Below the pieces are notes generated by a model that searched no databases, was not told the DNA's origin, and saw only the letters and a program-made list of their open reading frames with translations. Positions 9,537 to 16,357 of a stretch of 64,000 nt of DNA are shown in pieces. The translations under genes and the position numbers were made by a program. The stretch spans positions 34,346-98,345 of the forward strand of contig CAJTKA010000009.1 of the NCBI GenBank assembly GCA_910576815.1. The letters are read 5' to 3'. This DNA is from an uncultured Lachnospiraceae bacterium (GTDB lineage Bacteria; Bacillota; Clostridia; Lachnospirales; Lachnospiraceae). The stretch's first letter is position 1; each line of letters starts with the position of its first letter.

Positions 9537-10280
9537 ATGTATCAATTTTTTGTGGAACCGTCCCAGATTCAGGATAGGCGTGTCGTGATTACGGGCAACG
9601 ACGTGAATCATATGAAAAACGTGCTGCGCATGAAGATCGGCGAAGAGATTGCGGTCAGGTGCAGTGGGGACGATAAGGAGTACCGCTGCGGCATTGAGGA
9701 ATTTGCGCAGGACGAGGTGATCTGTTCCCTGCGGTTTGTCAAAGAAGAAGGCGTGGAACTGCCTTCTAAGATTTATCTCTTTCAATGTCTTCCCAAAGCG
9801 GATAAGATGGAACTCATCGTGCAGAAAGCAGTGGAACTCGGGGTGTATGAGATCATTCCCGTGGCGGCCAGACGCTGTGTGGTGAAGCTGGACGAAAAGA
9901 AAGCGCAGGCGAAGGTAAGCCGTTGGCAGGGGATTGCGGAGGCGGCTGCCAAGCAGTGCAGACGGGGCGTTATCCCCGTGGTAAGGATGCCAATGACGAT
10001 GAAGGAGGCGCTGTCCTATGCGGGAGAGATGGATGTGCGTCTCCTTCCCTATGAATTGTCGGAGGACGGCATGGCGCAGACCAGGCAGCTCATAGAAGGA
10101 ATTGAACCGGGAAAGAGCGTGGCGGTTTTGATCGGGCCGGAGGGCGGCTTCGAGGAGGGCGAGGTGGAGATGGCCCTTGCGGAGGGTGTCACGCCCATTA
10201 CTTTGGGGCGGCGTATCCTGCGCACAGAGACGGCAGGGCTGGTCGTCCTCTCCTGGCTGATGTACCATTTAGAAGCGTAA
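9537..10280 (+). CDS. rsmE: 16S rRNA (uracil1498-N3)-methyltransferase
   Basis: SPOUT-class methyltransferase that modifies U1498 of 16S rRNA. The ATG at 9537 (MYQFFVEPSQ) is preceded by CGGAG at a 7-nt spacing; the in-frame TTG at 9513 is not supported. The product is 247 residues. The N-terminal PUA-like domain contains ITGNDVNHMKNVLRMK. The C-terminal trefoil-knot region shows LFQCLPKADKMELIVQKAVELG, LIGPEGGFEEGEVE and LGRRILRTETA, all diagnostic. The usual genomic partner prmA lies two genes upstream. Confidence 0.95.
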   Translation: MYQFFVEPSQIQDRRVVITGNDVNHMKNVLRMKIGEEIAVRCSGDDKEYRCGIEEFAQDEVICSLRFVKEEGVELPSKIYLFQCLPKADKMELIVQKAVELGVYEIIPVAARRCVVKLDEKKAQAKVSRWQGIAEAAAKQCRRGVIPVVRMPMTMKEALSYAGEMDVRLLPYELSEDGMAQTRQLIEGIEPGKSVAVLIGPEGGFEEGEVEMALAEGVTPITLGRRILRTETAGLVVLSWLMYHLEA

Positions 10281-10323
10281 ATCATATTGTAGAAATATAG
10301 GGTTTAGGAAGGAAATAACAGCA

Positions 10324-11478
10324 ATGGAAGTCTATCTGGATAATTCCGCGACCACCGCCTGTTTTACGGAGGCCGCGCAGTTGATGCACAGGATCTTGTG
10401 CGAAGATTACGGGAATCCTTCCAGCCTGCACCACAAGGGAGTGGAGGCGGAAGCCTACTTAAGATACGCGGATGAAACGTTTGCGAAGCTTTTAAAAGGG
10501 AATGAAAAGGAAATCTTTTTTACTTCCGGCGGGACAGAGTCTGACAATATTGCGGTAATCGGTGCGGCGATGGCAAACCATAGGAGCGGCAGGCATTTGA
10601 TCACGACGAAGATCGAGCACCCGGCGGTCTTGCAGCCCATGGCCTATCTGGAGAATCAGGGGTTTGAGGTGACTTATCTCTCCGTGGACAGGGAGGGGAG
10701 GATTTCGCTTGACGAACTGGCGGATGCCATCAGGCCCGACACTATTTTAGTCTCCATCATGCACACCAACAATGAGATCGGCAGCATCCAGCCGATCGCG
10801 GAAGCGGGCGCTTTGATCAAAAGAAAGAATCAGGCAACGCTTTTTCATGTAGATGCGGTGCAGGGTTTCGGCAAGGTCAGACTGTATCCGAAAAAGATGC
10901 AGGTTGATATGCTCTCTGCAAGCGCCCATAAAATTCACGGTCCAAAAGGCGTGGGGCTTCTCTATCTGCGGGAGGGAGCAAAGGTAAGCCCTGTGATGTA
11001 CGGCGGCGGTCAGCAGCGTGGGCTTAGGTCAGGTACGGAGAACCTGCCCGGAATCGCGGGCTTTGCCAAAGCGGCGGAGATGGTGTATGAGAATTTGGAG
11101 CAGGATGTGGAAAGGATTTATGGGCTGCGGGAGCAATTGACTAATGGGGTCAAGAGCATACCCGATGTGATCATAAACGGCTGTCCCGGCAGGGAAGGCG
11201 CGGCGCACATTGTGAGTGTTTCCTTCAGGGGCGTGCGCAGCGAGGTGCTTCTGCATGCGCTGGAGGAGCGGGGGATCTATGTTTCCGCCGGAAGCGCCTG
11301 TGCCGCTCACAAGCCGCAGCCGTCGGCTACCTTAAAGGCTGTCGGCGTGGAGAAGGAGCTTTTGCAGTCCACCATTCGTTTTAGCCTTTCCGGTTTTACG
11401 ACTCAGGAGGAGATTGCATACACCTGTCAAAATCTGGAGGAGATCGTGCCGAAACTGAGGAAATATACGAGACGCTAA
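10324..11478 (+). CDS. Cysteine desulfurase (NifS/IscS class)
   Basis: PLP-dependent enzyme that removes sulfur from cysteine as an enzyme-bound persulfide. 384 residues. The PLP-binding lysine is K203 in SAHKIHGPKG. The conserved histidine lies in FFTSGGTESDN and IEHPAV contexts. The active cysteine is C326 in SAGSACAAHK. The protein has a short C-terminus and lacks the iscU-binding tail of housekeeping IscS. Its position before thiI suggests a NifZ-like role as dedicated sulfur donor for 4-thiouridine in tRNA. The two genes are separated by an unusual inverted-repeat element. Confidence 0.94.
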   Translation: MEVYLDNSATTACFTEAAQLMHRILCEDYGNPSSLHHKGVEAEAYLRYADETFAKLLKGNEKEIFFTSGGTESDNIAVIGAAMANHRSGRHLITTKIEHPAVLQPMAYLENQGFEVTYLSVDREGRISLDELADAIRPDTILVSIMHTNNEIGSIQPIAEAGALIKRKNQATLFHVDAVQGFGKVRLYPKKMQVDMLSASAHKIHGPKGVGLLYLREGAKVSPVMYGGGQQRGLRSGTENLPGIAGFAKAAEMVYENLEQDVERIYGLREQLTNGVKSIPDVIINGCPGREGAAHIVSVSFRGVRSEVLLHALEERGIYVSAGSACAAHKPQPSATLKAVGVEKELLQSTIRFSLSGFTTQEEIAYTCQNLEEIVPKLRKYTRR

Positions 11479-11479
11479 G

Positions 11480-11672
11480 TTGATGCGAAACTCCATTATC
11501 TTTGCTAAAATTGTACAAATAGCATAACCAACGCAGACGCGCTTTCACTCCGTCGAACATAATGGTACGAGACTCGAAATAACCTCGTCAAGTACCAATG
11601 TTCTCCAAGGGTCTGCTTATGGTTATACTATTTGCACAATTGTTTTACCATTGTGATGAGTTTCGCAATTAG
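11480..11672. repeat. Large imperfect inverted repeat, MITE-like
   Basis: About 193 bp whose two halves are inverted copies of each other. The outer ends GCGAAACTC (left, near 11485) and GAGTTTCGC (right, near 11659) pair. Inside, ATTGTACAAATAGCATAACC on the left matches the complement of the right arm near 11623-11640 with few changes. A further inner match is GAACATAATGGTAC with GTACCAATGTTC. No coding frame is evident. It fits a miniature inverted-repeat element or a strongly folded RNA between the desulfurase and thiI. Confidence 0.75.
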
Positions 11673-11701
11673 CGGATAAACGGGAAAAAGGAGTGCTGCT
11701 T

Positions 11702-12883
11702 ATGTATCAATCATTTCTGATCAAATACGCGGAAATCGGCGTCAAGGGCAAGAATCGCTACCTCTTTGAGGAGGCACTGGTCAAACAGATCAAGTACGCC
11801 CTGAAAAAGGCAGAAGGGGAGTTTACGGTGCGCAGGACGGACGGGCGCATCTATGTAGATGCCCTCTCGGACTTTGATTTTGAGGAGACGGTGGAGAGCC
11901 TGAAAAAGGTTTTTGGCATTTCCGGTATCTGCCCTGTGGTGTATGTGGAGGACGAGGGCTTTGAAAAGCTCTGCGAAGATGTAGTGCGCTTCGTGGGCGA
12001 CGCGTATCCTGACAGGAACAAGACTTTTAAGGTGGCGGCAAGACGGGCGCGTAAAAATTATCCGCTCGATTCCATGCAGCTCAACGTGGAACTGGGCGGG
12101 GTGATCCTTGATGCCTATCCCGAGATGCGGGTGGACGTGCATAAGCCGGACATCCTTTTGCATGTGGAAATCAGGGACAAGATCTATCTTTATTCTGAGA
12201 TCATACCGGGACCCGGCGGGATGCCTGTGGGGACAGGCGGCAAGGCGATGCTGTTGTTGTCGGGCGGTATCGATTCTCCGGTGGCGGGATGGATGATCGC
12301 CAAACGCGGTGTGAAGATCGATGCCGTGTACTTTCACGCACCGCCTTACACCAGCGAGCGGGCGAAACAGAAGGTGGTCGATCTGGCGGCGAAGGTGGCG
12401 GCTTATGCGGGACCTGTCTGGCTGCACGTGGTGAATTTTACCGATATCCAGCTCTACATCTACGACAAGTGCCCGCACGATGAACTGACGATCATCATGC
12501 GCCGTTACATGATGCGCATTGCGGAACATATTGCGAAGGAGACCGAATGTCTGGGCCTGATCACAGGCGAGAGCATCGGACAGGTGGCTTCCCAGACCAT
12601 GGCGAGCCTGGCGGCAACGAACGAGGTGTGCACCATGCCTGTCTACAGACCGCTGATCGGCTTTGATAAGATGGAGATCGTGGATATTGCGGAGAAAATC
12701 GACAGCTACGAGACTTCGATCCTGCCGTACGAGGACTGCTGTACCATTTTTGTGGCTAAGCATCCCGTGACCAAGCCCAATCTGAATATCATCAAGAGAC
12801 ATGAGCAGAATCTGCAGGAGGGGATCGACGAGCTGGTGGAGAAGGCGCTCACGACCAAAGAGGTGATCGTGGTGCAGGCGTAA
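11702..12883 (+). CDS. thiI: tRNA 4-thiouridine synthase ThiI
   Basis: ATP-dependent sulfurtransferase that makes 4-thiouridine at position 8 of tRNA and can feed thiamine thiazole synthesis. The ATG at 11702 follows AAGGAG by 8 nt. 393 residues. The N-terminal ferredoxin-like/THUMP region covers about 1-165 and the PP-loop ATPase motif SGGIDSP lies near 186-192. It has no C-terminal rhodanese domain, so it is the short form common in Firmicutes. The upstream cysteine desulfurase is the likely sulfur donor. Confidence 0.95.
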   Translation: MYQSFLIKYAEIGVKGKNRYLFEEALVKQIKYALKKAEGEFTVRRTDGRIYVDALSDFDFEETVESLKKVFGISGICPVVYVEDEGFEKLCEDVVRFVGDAYPDRNKTFKVAARRARKNYPLDSMQLNVELGGVILDAYPEMRVDVHKPDILLHVEIRDKIYLYSEIIPGPGGMPVGTGGKAMLLLSGGIDSPVAGWMIAKRGVKIDAVYFHAPPYTSERAKQKVVDLAAKVAAYAGPVWLHVVNFTDIQLYIYDKCPHDELTIIMRRYMMRIAEHIAKETECLGLITGESIGQVASQTMASLAATNEVCTMPVYRPLIGFDKMEIVDIAEKIDSYETSILPYEDCCTIFVAKHPVTKPNLNIIKRHEQNLQEGIDELVEKALTTKEVIVVQA

Positions 12884-12913
12884 AAAAACAGCCCTGGGAA
12901 TCCCGGAGCTGTT
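12882..12913 (-). terminator. Terminator between convergent thiI and the HPr-like gene
   Basis: A 12-bp stem with one mismatch (12887-12913, loop AAT). On the minus strand it runs into a 7-T tract (12882-12888), so it best serves the HPr-like gene. The plus-strand side has only a loose T-rich tail, so it may act weakly for thiI too. Confidence 0.7.
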
Positions 12914-12965
12914 CGGATTTCTTCTATACCGTAGTTAGAAGTTGATTTTGAAGAAATTTACTTCA

Positions 12966-13196
12966 TTACATGATGTAGGGCTTCAGCGCTGCCATAACCT
13001 CATCCGTGCCGTCCTCAGCGTGGATGTTTAAGTCGATCGGCTTGGATAAATCTAAGCTGAAGATACCCATGATAGATTTTGCGTCGATCACGTATCTGCC
13101 GGACACAAGATCGAAGTCGTAATCAAACTTTGTGATATCATTCACGAAAGATTTAACCTTATCGATAGAATTTAAAGAAATCTGTACTGTTTTCAT
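12966..13196 (-). CDS. HPr-like protein lacking the phosphorylatable histidine
   Basis: Small 76-residue protein with the HPr fold pattern. HPr carries phosphate in the PEP-dependent sugar transport system. The ATG at 13196 is preceded by a perfect AAAGGAGG; longer upstream frames are not needed. The KSIMGIFSL segment, around the regulatory serine equivalent to Ser46, is intact. The region that should hold the GIHARP active-site histidine reads LNSIDKVKSF instead, so His15 is missing. It cannot act as a normal phosphocarrier. A regulatory role, for example as a decoy or HPr-kinase/CcpA-linked protein, is inference. Confidence 0.85.
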   Translation of the reverse strand: MKTVQISLNSIDKVKSFVNDITKFDYDFDLVSGRYVIDAKSIMGIFSLDLSKPIDLNIHAEDGTDEVMAALKPYIM

Positions 13197-13237
13197 TGCG
13201 GAAATACCTCCTTTAATTTTTATACTTTCTGAACCTA

Positions 13238-13266
13238 ATACTAAATGTTGGCAGAGCAAAAGTCAA
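13238..13266 (-). promoter_or_regulatory. Promoter for the HPr-like gene
   Basis: On the minus strand, TTGACT (13261-13266) and TAGTAT (13238-13243) are separated by exactly 17 nt. This lies 42 nt upstream of the HPr-like start, in the divergent gap shared with mtaB. Confidence 0.65.
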
Positions 13267-13299
13267 TGATAAAACACTACAAAAAATGCGGAGATTACT

Positions 13300-14736
13300 A
13301 TGAAAAGTGTAGCATTACATAATCTTGGCTGCAAGGTAAATGCCTATGAATTGGACTTTATGCAACAAATGTTACAAGAAAAGGGATACAAAATTGTACC
13401 TTTTGATGAGACGGCGGATATCTATATCGTGAACACCTGTACGGTCACAAACATTGCCGACAGGAAAAGCAGGCAGATGCTGCACCGCGCGAGAAGCCTG
13501 AATCCCGATGCCGTGGTGGTGGCTGTCGGCTGCTATGTGCAGACCGGGCAGGCGAGTCTGGAGGCGGACGGCACGGTGGATCTGGCCATCGGCAATAACA
13601 AAAAGGGGGAGCTGGTTCAGATACTGGAGGATTACCTGGCCGGGCGGGAGGCTCAAATACCCGCAGAAAGAAACGAAAGTCGACCGGAGATCCACAGGAT
13701 CGACATCGGGCATGCCGCAGTGTACGAGGAGCTTTCCCTGCGGGAGACCTCGGGACACACCCGCGCCTTTTTAAAGATTCAGGACGGCTGTAATCAGTTT
13801 TGTACCTATTGTATCATTCCCTATGCGAGAGGGCGGATCAGGAGCCGCAGACAGGAGGATGTGCTTGCGGAGGCGGTGCGGCTTGCAAAGGCAGGCTATC
13901 AGGAGCTTGTGTTGACGGGGATCCATCTGAGTTCCTACGGTATGGAGAAAATTCCTGCGGGAGCTCCGCAAAGCGGATCTCCGATGGAGCGCGGCAGTTC
14001 GGAGCTATTGCCGCTTTTGCGGGAATTGTCTGAGATCACGGGAGTGGAACGCATCCGTCTGGGGTCGCTTGAGCCGGGGATCGTGACGGAGGAATTTGCC
14101 AAAGCGCTGAGCAGCCTGCCCAAGGTCTGCCCGCATTTTCACCTTTCCCTGCAAAGCGGAAGTGACGCTGTCCTGCGCAGGATGAATCGCAAATACGATA
14201 CGGCAGCTTACCTGGAAGCGGTCATGAGGCTGCGGAAATATTATGAGAATCCGGCCATCACCACCGATGTGATCGTGGGTTTCCCGGGGGAGACAGAAGC
14301 GGAATTTCAGGAGACAGAGGATTTTCTTTCGCGGGTCGGCTTTTATGAGATGCACATTTTCAAGTATTCCAGAAGGCAGGGCACGCCTGCGGCGGATATG
14401 CCGGGGCAGCTTACTGAGGCGCAGAAGGCGGCAAGGAGCGAGCGGCTGATGAAGCGGGAGCGGGAGATGTCGAGAGCGTTTCGGGAGACCTTTTTGGGCA
14501 GGGAGGTGTCTGTCCTTTTTGAGGAGCGTATTGAGAGGGCGGACGGGAGCTGGTGGATCGGGCATACCCCCCATTATGTCAAGGTGGCAATTAAGGCACA
14601 AGCGGAGGAGAAAATGAAAGGTCCGCTAAGCGGCGATGATGAAACAGCGCAATGTTTGGCAAACCGTATCGTCCCATGCCAAATCCTGTCCTTTTTGGAG
14701 GAGGACGTGATGCTTGCAAAAGCGGCGCATACCTGA
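13300..14736 (+). CDS. mtaB: tRNA t6A37 methylthiotransferase MtaB
   Basis: Radical-SAM enzyme that converts N6-threonylcarbamoyladenosine at tRNA position 37 to its 2-methylthio form. 478 residues. The N-terminal UPF0004 domain has cysteines in LGCKVNAYE, NTCTVTN and AVGCYVQ for the auxiliary cluster. The radical-SAM motif CNQFCTYC gives C164, C168 and C171. A C-terminal TRAM-like region follows the RxxxLM linker. The N-terminal HNLGCKVNAYE and absence of YqeV-unrelated insertions favour MtaB over MiaB. It is divergent from the HPr-like gene. Confidence 0.93.
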   Translation: MKSVALHNLGCKVNAYELDFMQQMLQEKGYKIVPFDETADIYIVNTCTVTNIADRKSRQMLHRARSLNPDAVVVAVGCYVQTGQASLEADGTVDLAIGNNKKGELVQILEDYLAGREAQIPAERNESRPEIHRIDIGHAAVYEELSLRETSGHTRAFLKIQDGCNQFCTYCIIPYARGRIRSRRQEDVLAEAVRLAKAGYQELVLTGIHLSSYGMEKIPAGAPQSGSPMERGSSELLPLLRELSEITGVERIRLGSLEPGIVTEEFAKALSSLPKVCPHFHLSLQSGSDAVLRRMNRKYDTAAYLEAVMRLRKYYENPAITTDVIVGFPGETEAEFQETEDFLSRVGFYEMHIFKYSRRQGTPAADMPGQLTEAQKAARSERLMKREREMSRAFRETFLGREVSVLFEERIERADGSWWIGHTPHYVKVAIKAQAEEKMKGPLSGDDETAQCLANRIVPCQILSFLEEDVMLAKAAHT

Positions 14737-14771
14737 TGCGCGCTGCCGACACGGGCCGTGGCATGAAAAGA

Positions 14772-14800
14772 TTGACCCATCAGGTAAAAAAGAGTACAAT
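14772..14800 (+). promoter_or_regulatory. Promoter for the solute-binding/GGDEF-EAL operon
   Basis: TTGACC (14772-14777) and TACAAT (14795-14800) are spaced by 17 nt, 72 nt before the lipoprotein start. Confidence 0.75.
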
Positions 14801-14871
14801 AAAAGCGTATCTGGCAAAATTTGCTGAAAAAGGGGAAGGATCGATATTGCACTGACGGGGAGGAAATGACG

Positions 14872-16308
14872 ATGAAACCGAAATATAAGACGACATTGCT
14901 GTGCGCGGTCTGCGCGTTGGGGCTTATTCTTTCAGCCTGTGGCAGCAAGTCGCCCCTGGATCCGAAAAATCCCACAAAAATCACGGTGTGGACCTACTAT
15001 AACGGCGATCAGCTCAGCGCTTTTGACGGCTTGGTGGAGGAGTTCAACGAATCCGTTGGCGCACAGAAGGGCATTATCGTCAAGAGTGTCAGTCAGGGTT
15101 CGGTGAATGATTTGGAGACCAATGTGCTGGCGGCGGTGCAGGGTGAAGTCGGTGCGGACGAGGTGCCAAATATTTTTATGGCATATGCGGACACGGCATA
15201 CGCGGTTGACCAGTTGGGTCAAGTTATGGATTTGAAGGACTATCTGAGTGAAGAAGAAAAGAACGCTTACATAGACAGTTACCTGAAAGAGGGAGATTTT
15301 GCGGGCACAGGCGAGATCAAGATCTTTCCCACAGCCAAGTCTCTCGAATTGCTGGTCATCAACAAGACGGACTGGGACGCGTTTGCGGCGGCAACGGGGG
15401 CATCTTACGATGATATGGCGAATATGGAGGGGCTGACGGCCACGGCCGAAAAGTATTTTGAATGGACGGATTCACTGACGCCCGATGTGCCTGACGACGG
15501 CAAGGCGCTCTTTGGCAGGGATGCGATGGCGAACTATATGCTGATTGGCAGTATGCAGCTGGGACAGGAAATCTTTCAGGTGGCTGACGGCAAGATGACG
15601 CTCAACTTTGATAAGGCAGTGGCGAAAAAGCTGTGGGATAACTATTATATTCCTTTTATCAAAGGGCATTTTGCGGCGACCGGGCGTTTTCGGAGCGACG
15701 ATATCAAGACAGGCAATATCATCGCCTATGTGGGCTCAAGTTCCGGGGTATCCTTCTTTCCTGAGTCGGTGAATATCAGTGATTCCGAGAGCTATCCGAT
15801 CGAGATGGAAGTGCTGCCCTGCCCGCAGTTTGACGGCGGTGATTACGCAGTGCAGCAGGGCGCGGGCATGGTCGTGACGAAGGGCGAGGAGGCGGAGGTT
15901 TACGCTTCCGTGGAATTTTTGAAGTGGTTTACCGCGGACGAGAGGAACATTAAGTTTTCCGTGGATTCCGGCTATCTTCCCGTGACCAAGACGGCGAATA
16001 ACATGAGTGCCATCGAAGGCAGCGGGGCAGAAATCAAAGATGGTATGAAAAAAGTGTTGACCGTGGGTGTGGACACCGTGAACGGCAATGAGCTTTACAC
16101 TACCAAAGCCTTTGAAAACGGCGGTAAGGCAAGAAATATCTTAGAATATGCCATGAGTGACAAGGCGGTGGCCGACAGAGAAGTTGTGGTGCAGAGAATG
16201 GCGCAGGGACTGAGTCTGGAGGAATCTGTGGCGGAGTTTGAGCTGGATGATAACTTTGACGCCTGGTATGAGGAGACGCTGCAGCGCCTGCAGGAGTTTG
16301 CACAGTAG
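14872..16308 (+). CDS. Extracellular solute-binding lipoprotein (ABC-type family 1)
   Basis: 478 residues from the ATG at 14872, chosen because GGGGAGG lies 8 nt upstream; the open frame extends to a TTG at 14821. A signal sequence ends in the lipobox LILSAC, so the protein should be lipid-anchored outside the membrane. The mature part matches family 1 solute-binding proteins (ITVWTYYNGDQL, then SVDSGYLPVTK near the C-terminal half), which usually bind sugars or peptides. No permease or ATPase gene is nearby. Instead the next gene, 49 nt on, is a membrane GGDEF-EAL protein, which suggests a sensing role over transport. The ligand is unknown. Confidence 0.85.
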   Translation: MKPKYKTTLLCAVCALGLILSACGSKSPLDPKNPTKITVWTYYNGDQLSAFDGLVEEFNESVGAQKGIIVKSVSQGSVNDLETNVLAAVQGEVGADEVPNIFMAYADTAYAVDQLGQVMDLKDYLSEEEKNAYIDSYLKEGDFAGTGEIKIFPTAKSLELLVINKTDWDAFAAATGASYDDMANMEGLTATAEKYFEWTDSLTPDVPDDGKALFGRDAMANYMLIGSMQLGQEIFQVADGKMTLNFDKAVAKKLWDNYYIPFIKGHFAATGRFRSDDIKTGNIIAYVGSSSGVSFFPESVNISDSESYPIEMEVLPCPQFDGGDYAVQQGAGMVVTKGEEAEVYASVEFLKWFTADERNIKFSVDSGYLPVTKTANNMSAIEGSGAEIKDGMKKVLTVGVDTVNGNELYTTKAFENGGKARNILEYAMSDKAVADREVVVQRMAQGLSLEESVAEFELDDNFDAWYEETLQRLQEFAQ

Positions 16309-16357
16309 AAGACGGCTTGCAGGAACAAGCGAAAATACAGTAATAGGTGAGTACCAA

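Noticed and set aside
9051..10268. 405-codon minus-strand frame opposite vanZ-like and rsmE genes
   Set aside because: Crosses two real genes on the other strand, has an unnatural His/Arg-rich composition and no recognisable domain.
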